Source: Babesia bovis T2Bo (taxonomy: Eukaryota; Apicomplexa; Aconoidasida; Piroplasmida; Babesiidae). Taken from it: a stretch of DNA of 64,000 nucleotides. Of the stretch, positions 23,672-34,708 are shown one piece after another. The notes below the pieces were generated by a model, which was not told the origin of the DNA, ran no database searches, and saw only the letters and a program-made list of their open reading frames with translations. A program made the position numbers and the translations under genes. How positions within the stretch are numbered: the first letter of the stretch is position 1; every line of letters begins with the position of its first letter. Location: NCBI RefSeq assembly GCF_000165395.2, contig NW_026261571.1, positions 1,450,501-1,514,500 on the forward strand, given 5' to 3'.

Positions 23672-26600
23672 CTAGAACTGTGCTTTAGAGTGCTTCAGTA
23701 TCGAGCACCCGAGTAAATGGGTAACACGGGATGACATCAAGTCCTCCCACGTCATATTGTGTTCTCGCTTGATAGATAAGAGCTTCGATAACACGAAGCC
23801 CCTTGAACCAAATAACTCCTTTTCACGCGATTCCAGGACCAAAGTCTCACGTCGGCATATTTGTGCAATGTAATCGGGGATTGCGATACCGTGTTCTTTT
23901 AGTGTGGCAAGCCTGTAATGAAGCGGTCCAGAATACCACGCATGTGTTGATCGCCCAGCTTTACCATAACAGCCAATACTCTCTAAAACAATGTCACTAT
24001 TTAACGGGTCCATCATAGCTTCACGCTTCATATCAGCACCAGAAACTTCAGGATTCATTTGCGATTTCTTATTGCCGTTTTGCAATGACAGGGATGAACC
24101 TACGTAATAGAAGTGCTCCATAGGTAAATGCTTATGTTGCTCAGTAATTAAAGCGTCTATATCATCGAATATTGGACGAGAGTTACCGTCATTGGAATTG
24201 AACCATGGATGCCCTAATGCCGCAACTGCTGTTAAGCGTTCCTGCGGCTTATACGCCAGGAGATTGGCAAGCATATTCCAGAAATTATCCGAAAATCTAG
24301 GATACTCCCACCAAAAGTAATCTCGTTTTAAATTTCGTATCCGCATAGCATAATCAAGGTCACACTTGGCTGCTATATCCGAGGCCAATGCCATATTGAG
24401 ACATTCATCGGTTAAAGCGCCCTGTTTGTTCTTACCCTTGTCACCTACAATGTTCCTCTTTAGATACCTAGGAGAACTCTTATCTCGTGGTGAATCAAGC
24501 TGCATCTTAAGGCGGACAACTGCATTGTTTCTGCAAAATAAACCACGGCCCAGGGTACCGTTCAGTCTCTGGGCGATATATTCAGCGGAGAGTGCATCAT
24601 CTCCCGATTTTGTTAAATACTTCTCGTCTATATTAACGTCATCCAGTGGAACACAGCCGCCGAATTTAGCAAGTTCTGCTAACACTATCCCAGCAGACCA
24701 CATATCGGCGTTCCGATTTACATGGAAGTACTCTGCAGGGTCACCATCCGACGCTCCTACTAACCTGCCCGTGTTCCTAGGACTATGGTAACTAATTTTA
24801 CTTGAAATATCCTTCTTTGCCCACGCAACCGGTTCAGTAGGATTATCCTCGCTAGTGGCATCCATATTCAATAGGTTCCGCTTATGCCACATGAGCATGT
24901 TGTTATTGCGATTGCTACGTGGAGTGCCGTGGCGGTCATATGACAACGCCTCAGGGGCATTGCATCTGACAGTACCCCTGACGAATGATGTCAACTGGCT
25001 ACATAGCTGTGATCGCCATTCCTTGGATACAGTGTCCTGTAAGTGCTTGAACAATCCAGCGCCCTCTAGATGCTGTGTTGGATGTAGCATAATTGAACAA
25101 CCAAAGTCAGCCAGACATAGTCTCCATCGTAGTGGATTGTGCCTATCCGACTCACTGCAGAATACTAATATATTTTGTAGCTTAATGTCGGAATGGCGAT
25201 GTATGTTACCTTGAAAGCACATGTGGATAAAAGACAGCCCCGAGAGTATCTGGAAGAATAGGAACTTCACTTCAGTTTCCGATAATCCGATTATTTTACG
25301 TTCCTGTTTGCCTGTTGATTGGTTGGATATGTATATCGGGTTCCTGTTGTTTAGCGTTCGGTACTTAATCAAGTGCTTCAGCATGTCTAGAAGGTCGCCC
25401 TGAGCCTTTGGTAGTAGAAGCTGGTAAACACGGGTCCCCTCTTCGGTATGGAATCTACAGGCGATTGGTTTAAGTACATTGGCGTGGAAGTGTAGCATCA
25501 TCTCTTTTTCACGGATGTACTGGAACCTTGCTTGCCAAAAGACGTCGTTGATACTTTTTACTGCGCAATCCAAAGTACGCACTTTGGCACATTTATTACA
25601 GTGCTTTGCGATGATACTGCACATCCAGTCGACGATGTCACCTCCGGAATCTATGAAACCGTCATTAGAAGAGACGGCACCACTCGGTTGAGCAGAATCA
25701 TTTGCTGGCGCTTCCTGGGATCCAACGATGTCCGACGATATGGAGCAGCCTTGTTCAGATATGTTACCACTATCATCTCCTCTTGGTGAGGCATTACTAG
25801 ACGATCCTACGGTAGTGCGATCGCTACTGCCTTCCATATGAGAATCATTGTCCATAGCGTCCTTGTCAGAAAAATCCAATTGGCTAGTCTCCGCAAATAA
25901 ACTATCCTTCGATCTGGAGCTAGATGGCGCGTTGCTACCGTTTGATCCTGTGGATTGTATAGTTAATGAAGGTGTCAACCTAAGGAATGCAAAGGAAACC
26001 GTGGAAAATGAACCGTGTCCCAAGGTCCTCTTACGGCTATTAATGACATTAATAAACGATCCCCAAGTCTCAGAAGACCAGTCCTTGTTTTCAAATACTT
26101 CTGCAGCGAAAACCTTATCGCCAACAGGTTTTTTACGATGTGCCTTGGTAGATTTGGATGACCCCGTGGAATTATATGTATCACTTAGCTTACCACGCTT
26201 AGACACTGTTTCTCTATTTGGAGACGCTTCTCTATGAAATGAACTGGATAACTCATTCCTCCCTGATGAATACAATGACCTTCCCAAAGAGGAGGTGTTT
26301 AATCCTATGCTTAAATCCTTGTAGGCTACCATGGTTGTGTCGTCACCAGATAAACAACCATAGGAATCATCCTTCATAACAGGCCTGCTTCGTTCTCGTG
26401 GTTCCACATTTCTATTTCGCCGATAATTATTAGAGGATCTTTGCACTCTGCTGTTGACGGCATCGTGGTTAATTATCGTAGTGTCGTGACCAGCATTAGA
26501 TTCGGGGTGAGATTGAGAATCCGATAGATGTTTATCTCTCTCGCTACGATCTCGTTTACGCTTCTTCAGGAATTCAAAATCAACGTTCTCCACGTACTGT

Positions 26601-27787
26601 GACGTGCCAATAGAAGTTTGTAATTGGTTAGGAGCATCGGGTATTATTGATTCTTCATCAATAATCCTTTTAGGTGATACCTTGAAACGATTACGGCCAC
26701 CTTGTTGTAAACTGTCGCTACTAGACGATTCAACGTTACTGCATTTCTTATCACTCTCTGTAAAAGGAAATGATCTAGACATCAGTTCCTTCATTTTGTT
26801 AAACTTGATAGCATTTTTAAAACCTTCAATTTCATGGGTTTCGACCGACGACAGCTTTATATTCGTAACTAATGAGCCTTCAGTAACACTGTACGTTAAT
26901 TTTGATGAATTATCATACTCCACAATCTGAGAACAGTCGTCTGGATTACTTTTGATTTCGACTAAACAACCATTATCAACATATTGTCCAGTGGATTCAC
27001 ATATGTTAACATTATTCATGGATAGACACCTTTCTTGTGAATGTTCCTTGGGTACATTTGATGCTGATACCTCCAATGAAGATATCGATTGCTCACAGGG
27101 GTACTCCACAAAATCGGATTCACTTATTTCATCATTGTCATAAGTAGTGCAAAAAGTGACAGTTTTACATCGCTGCTCCGCATTATCAAGTATTCGGGAC
27201 ACTATCTGATCATGGATAGCTGATATATCCACTGTAATATCAGAGTCATCAGATGGTAAATCTAACTCAAAACCATCTATTTTAACCTTATTTTGTACAT
27301 TATCCATATTGGATACATCTTTTGGTAGACATAGGTCCTCTGAGGAAAAGGATAACAAAGGGTCTAGCATGACATCACAATCACCGTTTTTAAACAATTG
27401 TGAAGTACCAAATGGCGCACCTGCAGAATCTATCGGTATATTCAATTGTGAAGTTATACTTTTCCATGATGGGATATCACACTTTTGAGGTGTCTTCAAC
27501 TCCGATAGGTTAGGATGCTGCCCATGCTCCGACGTGAAACGGGTAGGTGTATTGATCGGCGTAATATCCTCGTCATCAGCAAATAAATTGTAGTCTCCTG
27601 CATCATTCGATCCATAGCTACGTATTGATCCATTCTCCTCGTCGTTCTGTCTACCAGAATACAAGCTATCTAACTTGTAACTGACGACGACCTCACAAGA
27701 ATCATCTTGAATGGATAGCTCTGAAATAGTTGAAGGCTTGGAAAGCTGCGATGATGAAATCAAGCAACTAGATCGGCACGTCAACAT
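23672..27787 (-). CDS. large divergent Ser/Thr protein kinase with long N-terminal region
   Basis: 1,371 residues in one exon from ATG 27787. The first ~560 residues are polar, Ser/Asp/Asn-rich and likely disordered. The kinase domain starts near residue 590 with LGHGSFSTVSFAF, has a ~130-residue Ser-rich insert before CAVKSIND (VAIK Lys), then IHRHSDIKLQNIL (~860), LADFGCSIML (~893), a long activation-loop region with Asn-rich insert, NADMWSAGIVLAEL (~1028) and HPWFN (~1190). The catalytic-loop Arg of HRD is replaced by Ser (HSD) while Asp, Lys and Asn are kept, so it is probably active but not activated through the usual Arg-phosphate contact. Family not recognised; insertions of this kind are common in apicomplexan kinases. 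No introns needed. Confidence 0.8.
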   Translation of the reverse strand: MLTCRSSCLISSSQLSKPSTISELSIQDDSCEVVVSYKLDSLYSGRQNDEENGSIRSYGSNDAGDYNLFADDEDITPINTPTRFTSEHGQHPNLSELKTPQKCDIPSWKSITSQLNIPIDSAGAPFGTSQLFKNGDCDVMLDPLLSFSSEDLCLPKDVSNMDNVQNKVKIDGFELDLPSDDSDITVDISAIHDQIVSRILDNAEQRCKTVTFCTTYDNDEISESDFVEYPCEQSISSLEVSASNVPKEHSQERCLSMNNVNICESTGQYVDNGCLVEIKSNPDDCSQIVEYDNSSKLTYSVTEGSLVTNIKLSSVETHEIEGFKNAIKFNKMKELMSRSFPFTESDKKCSNVESSSSDSLQQGGRNRFKVSPKRIIDEESIIPDAPNQLQTSIGTSQYVENVDFEFLKKRKRDRSERDKHLSDSQSHPESNAGHDTTIINHDAVNSRVQRSSNNYRRNRNVEPRERSRPVMKDDSYGCLSGDDTTMVAYKDLSIGLNTSSLGRSLYSSGRNELSSSFHREASPNRETVSKRGKLSDTYNSTGSSKSTKAHRKKPVGDKVFAAEVFENKDWSSETWGSFINVINSRKRTLGHGSFSTVSFAFLRLTPSLTIQSTGSNGSNAPSSSRSKDSLFAETSQLDFSDKDAMDNDSHMEGSSDRTTVGSSSNASPRGDDSGNISEQGCSISSDIVGSQEAPANDSAQPSGAVSSNDGFIDSGGDIVDWMCSIIAKHCNKCAKVRTLDCAVKSINDVFWQARFQYIREKEMMLHFHANVLKPIACRFHTEEGTRVYQLLLPKAQGDLLDMLKHLIKYRTLNNRNPIYISNQSTGKQERKIIGLSETEVKFLFFQILSGLSFIHMCFQGNIHRHSDIKLQNILVFCSESDRHNPLRWRLCLADFGCSIMLHPTQHLEGAGLFKHLQDTVSKEWRSQLCSQLTSFVRGTVRCNAPEALSYDRHGTPRSNRNNNMLMWHKRNLLNMDATSEDNPTEPVAWAKKDISSKISYHSPRNTGRLVGASDGDPAEYFHVNRNADMWSAGIVLAELAKFGGCVPLDDVNIDEKYLTKSGDDALSAEYIAQRLNGTLGRGLFCRNNAVVRLKMQLDSPRDKSSPRYLKRNIVGDKGKNKQGALTDECLNMALASDIAAKCDLDYAMRIRNLKRDYFWWEYPRFSDNFWNMLANLLAYKPQERLTAVAALGHPWFNSNDGNSRPIFDDIDALITEQHKHLPMEHFYYVGSSLSLQNGNKKSQMNPEVSGADMKREAMMDPLNSDIVLESIGCYGKAGRSTHAWYSGPLHYRLATLKEHGIAIPDYIAQICRRETLVLESREKELFGSRGFVLSKLLSIKREHNMTWEDLMSSRVTHLLGCSILKHSKAQF

Positions 27788-29482
27788 CTTGTTATTATAC
27801 GGTACGGACTAGGGAATATAAAACATGAAATATATAAATATCCTTCATAAGCCTCCAAAAATTAATTTCGTAGACAGCATATTTGATTGATAATTCGTGT
27901 GTGACTACATAGTTGGTTAATAGACTGAATGAACGAGCTGGAGCCGATTAATTAAAACGGCAGAATCATGTGCAAATATCTACCATTTTGCATCAATGAT
28001 TAACAAACGGAATAGGAATGTCATTTTTGTAAATAATTGATAAAAATATTACACTGTTACAATCAATAACCGCGATGTGCGCCAATTCCTAGACAACCTA
28101 TTGCAATTGAGCGCCCCGCTGCGAACACATTATGGTGTTTCTCCAACTATAACAATCACACATTTTCATTTGCATACAAATTATTACATCTAAAATCCAC
28201 GTACTATCTATTTAATTTAATGATTAACACAATAGCTCCAGTTCTATTTTCACTCAATGAGGTAGCTTATGTGTTCAATGTTACGTTCGTTTATTGGTAG
28301 CCATAACGCGGTTATGGAACAGCTAGTATGCATCATGTATTAGTCAGGCACTGATGAATTTAAATTTCGATATATGTGTTCAATATTTACTAATGCCCAG
28401 CTGTTTGGCACAAGGCAATTACGGAGTTATTTGTCTTAGTTAATCGACATAGTATTATTGTATTATAAATTTAATTTTCATCCGTGGTGTTAATTGATTA
28501 TGTTACATTCTGATATTGGATTGTTTTGGTTCCTAGTAGTATTATTCGTTCATTGTGATATATCATATGGATTACCGGACAAATGACCGGTGTATTGAAT
28601 AAAACCAGTTTGTTATTGTATTCACTAAACGGTCACATGAAAGCAATAATAAGCGCAATTTCACACTACTAGATCACAGTTGGATATATTAGGCCACACT
28701 TCGAATAGATGGCTGTGTTCCAGTATCACCACACGTTATTGACTATCATGTACAACAGGTTACAATGAATCGTTGTAAGATATTTCCCTAAGTAGACAAT
28801 ATCTCATATAATCCAAATAGTTATACAAGTTAGATATGCGCATTAACGAAGTCTACTATATATAAAATAACAACATATTGCACGATATTCATCGTGATGA
28901 AATGTACATGTACCTCTAAATAAGCTAGTATAACGATATATGAAAAATGATATAATAAATGGTTAGCAGTCATACGAAATCTGTCCAATATACAACGAAA
29001 ATAGACTCCTTATACCAAATATATTAGATCTATATACGTGATAAAATTGAATATTGTTAACTTTTAATGTTGAAAACATATTTGTCAACTGGTGTGTATG
29101 TGTACGCAGTGTCCCATATGAACCGTAGACACTACACATCCATTTGATTCCCCAATTTTATATTCTAAATGTTATTATTATTGGCTTGTATACAGTTAGA
29201 AGTCGTTATGGAATATTAACATTGTTTATATATAGTTTCCCCGGATATTTGCTCCATATAAATGTCGTGTTACTTTCTGTAATATGCAATTGATATTCAT
29301 GAGCAATTAATAGTAGATCCACCGCTATATATAGCTGTTATAAAAGGTGTTTAGTCATTTTACTAGCCGTTGTGACACTTTGGAATCTTCTATCGCAACG
29401 GTGTAATATTCACAACTAGTATGGTATTACTTTTTTGTTTAAATATCTATTAGATCCATTGTTTTATAATCGACAAAGCAAT
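27788..29482. other. long divergent AT-rich intergenic region
   Basis: About 1.7 kb between the divergent kinase and E2 genes, the longest non-coding interval besides the ef-1-alpha locus. It is strongly AT-rich with no frame above ~60 codons and no tRNA-like or snRNA-like sequence that I can recognise. The right end contains TATCTATTAG at about 29441-29450, a possible acceptor of a 5'UTR intron for the E2 gene. Likely promoters for both genes. Confidence 0.45.
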
Positions 29483-30147
29483 ATGTATCGACAAAATTTG
29501 AGGTTGGAGCGGGAGTTAAACGATATACAAAAGGAACTTGATGGACCTGTGGATGCCCACACTGTTGAGAACAACATTTTTAAGTGGAAAGGCTATATTA
29601 AAGGTCCTATACAGACACCTTATGAAGGTGGTCTATTCATTCTCAATATTGATATACCTGATGACTATCCATATAACCCCCCTAAAGTAAGATACTTTCA
29701 AACCTAATTCATATTGTATAGATCCGTTTCGAGACCAAAATTTGGCATCCTAATATAAGCAGCGAAACTGGAGCGATCTGTTTAGATATCTTAAAAAATG
29801 AATGGAGTCCAGCGTTGACCCTTCGTACAGCACTACTTTCAATTCAAGCTTTAATGTCTACACCGGAACCAGATGACCCTCAAGATGCGGAGGTAGCTAC
29901 TATGTATCAAAGGAATTATGATGAATTCGAACGGACGGCGAAGTAAGTTTTATAAGTATGGAATCTAACCTCTTACAGGCTGTGGACGGCAACATTTGCA
30001 CAAAATCGAGGAGAAACAAGAGAAGGGAAACTGAATACCCTACTAGAAATAGGAATAGATAAGGGAAAAGCGATTCAGGCATTAGAAAGCTGCGGATGGG
30101 ATACTACCGTTGCAATAAACCGAATTATCGATGGCGATGGTGTCTAA
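29483..30147 (+). CDS. UBC1: ubiquitin-conjugating enzyme E2 with UBA domain (UBE2K/Ubc1 type)
   Basis: Transfers ubiquitin from E1 to substrates or E3s; UBE2K-type enzymes favour K48 chains. Three exons (introns 29687-29721 and 29943-29978, 35 and 36 nt) give 197 residues. UBC fold: [20 protein letters not shown], then across intron 1 [13 protein letters not shown] and [18 protein letters not shown] with catalytic Cys88; [20 protein letters not shown] is diagnostic for the UBE2K family. Residues ~155-197 form the C-terminal UBA domain ([17 protein letters not shown]). The ATG at 29483 gives a start like Ubc1; the frame upstream of it has no ATG. Expected in cytosol and nucleus. Confidence 0.93.
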
Positions 30148-30362
30148 TCATACAATAGAATAATCTAATGTTATAATTACATTATTACTATTCATACTAC
30201 CAGTTACGATGTGACGTATGTCATATCGGTTTCGTATATGATATATCTGTATTTAACGAACAGTTAATATCATTTTAAAATATTGATGTTACTCCCCATA
30301 CAATGTGATTTATCCTATCAATAACCAAAGATTCTATATAATATCGCTAATAAATTAACATA

Positions 30363-30950
30363 ATGGATGACTATTTAAGTGTCGGTAGCATTAAACCTGA
30401 TCTGGATATTTTACAGCGGCCAGACGCTATTGGTGGAGCGCGTCAAAGATATATAGCACCTAACTTCAGTGAAAAGCAACTGTATCTTAGTGGATATGGC
30501 CGTCATTGGGGTGAAAAAATTACGTATTCAGTTGGACTGGCATACGGTTCTGGTATGTTTTATCCTTTATATGTTACACCTTTTTAAATACACTAATGTG
30601 TAATAGGAATGCTACTCGGAGGGTCGTTTGGATTTATGAAAGGTGTATCTAAAGGAGGCGCCACTAGAAAGTTGGTAATAAACTCTATACTAAACACCTG
30701 TGGTACCTATGGCCCCAAACTGGGCAATGGAGCAGCTTGCATAACACTGCTTTATTGTGTTATGAATAGTTCCACAAAGTTTGCATTAGGAGATAAAATC
30801 GATGACAGACTGATTGCTCCTATTGTTGGAGCTAACGCAGGGGCTTTATATAAATGCAAGGGAACCTGGAGAGCGCTGGCCAAATGCTCCATAGGTTCAG
30901 CGGTTGCCTTCACTGCTATCGACTATGCCCTTCGGTATTCCCTTCTATAG
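30363..30950 (+). CDS. TIM23: Tim23-family inner-membrane translocase subunit
   Basis: Two exons (intron 30553-30606, 54 nt, donor GTATGT) encode 177 residues. The C-terminal ~120 residues have the Tim17/22/23 pattern: LAYGSGMLLGGSFGFMKG (helix 1, joined across the intron), NTCGTYGPKLGNGAACITLLYC (helix 2), APIVGANAGALYKCKGTWRALAKCSIGSAVAFTAI (helices 3-4). The ~60-residue polar N-terminus with FSEKQLYLSGYGRHWGEK fits Tim23, whose N-terminal domain receives presequences, better than Tim17 or Tim22. It converges with the Tsg101 gene; stop codons are 172 bp apart. Confidence 0.82.
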
Positions 30951-31122
30951 AAGAAAGGAACTCCAAATATATCGCAATAAATTAGATACCATTTTTTATA
31001 GTAGTTATGTTGTCAAAATATACTCTTGTGGATATTTAATATACGATGTATTAAATTAGAATATACTGCATTTAGATCTGTTCTGTCATGTTTGACATTA
31101 TACCCACTTCTTGGTGGTTATA

Positions 31123-32378
31123 TTACGCTGCCGATAGCTGACGCCGTTGATACATGGCAATGAATCTCTCGGTAGACAATCGACGAATGTACTGAATACA
31201 GATATTTCTAAACAGTGTTTACCTACCTGAATATAATCTTTTGTCGAAATACGTTTACGTTTAAAGGTAGTATTCACCAATTCAATCATGGAGTCAGCAG
31301 ACAACTCGGCTGTGATAGCCTTTATCCTGGGATCTTTATCTGTAATAACAACTTGATTGTAAAATGATTCCAACGACTCGGAGTAGATGTCTTCCTTACC
31401 AGAAGTTGCATCTACATCTACTTCCAATTGTTTAATTTGGCTTGCCAGTTTGTTTACTCGGCCAAAATAATCTGCAACGTCATCTAGAATGGTAGTATGA
31501 TAATTCATCTGTCTTATCTGACTGCTGAGGTATAACTTGTCACTATATTGCCTCTTTAAAGCCAGACCTATATCGGCACAAAGTGGTACCCATTCTTCCA
31601 TTATACACTTATGAAGGTCGTACTTCGTAATATCGCAATCGTAATCAACAAGCAGCTGCGGTTTGCTTTCCACTATAGATCTTTTTATATTCTTATGGGC
31701 ATCTTTTATGCCGTCATGTATATCGTTGTATGTGGAATCCAATGACAATCCGGAATCAGGCATCCAATCAGGAATACATTCATTAATCTTTTTTTCAGAT
31801 GAGATGGTTAAACGTGGTGACACCACTTCCGTCAGGGTAATCACTTGTTCTAGTTGTCCAACTTGGTATATTGGGGATTGCTTGTTAAATTCTCCCAATA
31901 CCAAATTAATGGCATCCATCTGCAATAATGTATAACATAACACACAGACATACTACAGTGCATCTAGCAGACCACTTGTCGAAATACGCCATCACTATGT
32001 TCCCATTTTTGGCAACACATGGATGATTAGTCGCTATACGTATAGTTCCAGATGAAATAACCTTGAACAGTGGAGGTGTTTTTGGATACAGTGTCCCAAT
32101 GGTTATCCCAATGGGACAATGATATTCCACATTAGCATGGGTATACGGAAGCGTGCCTTTTAAATTGAGTACGACCTCACCTCCTATGCGATCTGACATT
32201 GCATAAATCTGATAACATCAAACACACCTAATGCCACAGATAGAGATTTGTATTTCTTCAGTACATCCGTGACGTCATTGCATACAATAAGTTCATCGTA
32301 GAAGTGCCTTTTAATTAACTTGTCCAAGTCACTTTTGAATGTTATTGCTTCTTTATTGCGAGGTGATTTGAATACCAT
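31123..32378 (-). CDS. VPS23: ESCRT-I subunit Tsg101/Vps23
   Basis: Sorts ubiquitinated cargo into multivesicular bodies. Four exons (introns 32193-32227, 31920-31956, 31192-31226; 35-37 nt) give 382 residues. The N-terminal ~145 residues are a UEV domain (E2 fold without catalytic Cys): LNLKGTLPYTHANVEYHCPIGITI, YPKTPPLFKVI, IRIATNHPCVAKNGNIVMAYFDKW. A central helical/coiled-coil region (~200-310) precedes a C-terminal steadiness box that appears only after removing intron 3: DYIQYIRRLSTERFIAMYQR. Without that splice the frame would run into an unrelated tail ending at 31098. No PTAP-like linker is evident. Confidence 0.85.
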
Positions 32379-33125
32379 GTTGATACATTATATTTATGTC
32401 AAACAATGAGGAATACATAAGCCATGTTCCAGACAGCTTGTGTTAAGAAGCACTGGAATATAGAGTTTCATGACAAGACAAATATTGACATTAGATAATG
32501 ATCCATGAAACAGATCTGCTAATATATTGAATTAAACCACTTAAGAATGGATTCTTAAATAACAACAGCGCTAGATACTTGTAAATTCAGGAAACCGATA
32601 TATACAAAGACATGTATAACCATAGTAAAAACCATTACACATTTATAGCGTACGCAACAGAGAAGCTATAAAACAACATTTCGATCTTCAACGCGAACTG
32701 ATTGTTGGTTTTGAACGTTTTATATAAGATTAACATGTCGCACATCCTCATACAATAGATATCACCATTATTCTTGATTTAGGGACAACGCAATAATATG
32801 GTATAATATATAGCACAACACATAGCCATTATTGACAAAACAGCTAAATAATAACCCCTCAAAGTGCACTATATATGGTCGATACACATACAATCTATCA
32901 TCCTCGAGTTATTCGGTTTGTATTAATGTTACTGTGTACCGTTGTAATCATTTGACTATTTGTTTGTATTTAAGAATTATAATTACAATATATTGCCATA
33001 CAATCAGCTATGATTTTGCAGATTATGTCCTACACATTTTTGCTTTATTCCTAAAGACAACAGATTTAATCAACAAAAAATGATATATCATTACTTATAC
33101 AATTAGCATACCTAGTCATATAGAT
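32379..33125. other. divergent intergenic region
   Basis: About 750 AT-rich bases between Tsg101 (minus) and the glutaredoxin gene (plus). An 83-codon frame at 32832-33083 has no recognisable features and the composition of translated AT-rich DNA. No RNA gene seen. Confidence 0.45.
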
Positions 33126-33885
33126 ATGACAAACAATTTTAAGATTTCGCAATTTAAATCTCTTGTTAAATTGCTGCGTAATGCACGAATATCGCAATCC
33201 AGTAACTGTGGTAGAATATTCATAATGTTTTCTGGAATAACTCTTCCTTTTGTCTTATCACATTATTTTGGTTCTTCATGGATTTATACTACATCTAAAA
33301 TCGCATCATGGAAGTTAGGTAGGTTAATATATGCTATGTTTTTCTAAAGATAAATGCAGCAACCTGTGAAGCTTCTTGTGGAAATACGACTCCCATTAAA
33401 CCCACATGTTGTAAACAAAATTGTTGTGCTTCTTGCGTAACAGAGCAATCAAAAGAATCATGCAGTGATGATACAAAAGACTCAGCTCTTCCAGAGCTTA
33501 AACCTGAAACTGAACAGAAGGTAGATTCATTAGACTGTATCGACAATTTATGCAGATTAAGGAAGAAATAACAAAGTATAATGTAGTGCTATTTATAAAA
33601 GGTACAGCCAATAAACCAGCTTGCAAGTATAGCAGACAAGCAATCGATATATTAAAGGTATATAAATACTAAATCCTTAATATATATTCACAGGAATCAC
33701 GGGCACCGATTATCAGAACAGTTAATGTTCTAGATGATCCCGATTTAAGGTCCGGAATAAAAAGATTTTCAAATTATCCTTACATACCACAGCTCTACGT
33801 TAGAGGTCAATTTGTTGGTGGGCTAGACGCAATAATTAAAATGAGAGAAAGTGGAACATTAAAGGAAATATTGGAATCTAGTTAG
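33126..33885 (+). CDS. membrane-anchored monothiol glutaredoxin-like protein, CKYS active site
   Basis: Four exons (introns 33319-33359, 33521-33555, 33658-33693; 41, 35, 36 nt) encode 215 residues. The C-terminal ~105 residues are a Grx4/5-type domain: VVLFIKGTANKPACKYSRQA, then PYIPQLYVRGQFVGGLD (cis-Pro region and GSH-binding GG) and MRESGTLKEIL. The active site CKYS replaces the usual CGFS; such variants occur among the Plasmodium glutaredoxin-like proteins (GLPs). The N-terminus has a hydrophobic segment (FIMFSGITLPFVLSHYF) around residue 35-52, a possible membrane anchor or part of an organelle leader, followed by a Cys cluster (about eight Cys in ~28 residues, including two CC pairs) on exon 2 that could bind metal or form disulfides. 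Iron-sulfur handling is the family role; location is inferred. Confidence 0.8.
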
Positions 33886-34708
33886 CCCTTAAGACTGAAA
33901 TATAATATCAAAATGCTAAATAATTCATGTACACATAAAAATGCACAATATTGGCATATAAGGCGCATTAGAGGACAGAATCATTACGCAAATGTTCATT
34001 AAACATGCTACGAAACTATAATGTGTTATATAGTTACACGAATTCCGTGCCAAAGTGACAAACATGTAATATAAATAATTCATTACACAACAATACACCC
34101 ATTCATGTACAATGCATTGCATTATAATGTGTATTAATATGATAATATAGTTCCATGAACCATTTTGCATGGGGCATGCTTAACGTGATGTCGTTTCACT
34201 AAATAGGTCCCACACACTACTCGTTATTGTTAATTTTTCGTTAATGCATCGGTAAGTTGCTTACATTGTCTATTCTTCATGATATCTGCAATCTTGATTG
34301 CAATATTCTGTTGAATAGTAAATGTGTGTTCGTTTTAATGTATTGTCTGATGTGTACACACTACGTTGGTAGTGGCAGTGAAACTATTCAGTTCAACCTT
34401 ACACAGTGACTTTTTCTGTGTCCTATATGACACATATTTGCTTAATTGGTTGTCTTTCCGAATTATACGTCTTATGCTTCTAAATTTACTCTTGTTCAAA
34501 ACAACGTCACACACGATTCCATGTGTATGACAATAGGCTTAACGTTTTAGTGTGTATGTGATTCTGTTGTTGATATTGCATTGTGATTATTGGTTGTGTC
34601 TGTTTATAGTCAATGTTCGCATTATTCATCTGGATCTTCTTTAGTGTGTGTATCGTCGTTTAACGGATATTTGCTCTATGATGTGTAACATAATTTTGCA
34701 GATTAAGT
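33886..34708. other. T-rich upstream region of the His-rich/acidic gene
   Basis: About 820 bases. The right ~500 (34210-34705) are markedly T/GT-rich on the plus strand and end in TTTTGCAG at 34693-34700, 9 nt before the next start codon, so a 5'UTR intron acceptor is likely. This resembles the long leader of ef-1-alpha and may mark a strongly expressed gene. No coding frame. Confidence 0.5.

Noticed and set aside
32832..33083. 83-codon plus-strand frame as a possible small membrane protein
   Set aside because: TTG/ATG-poor, AT-driven composition, no splice context and no recognisable feature; left as intergenic.
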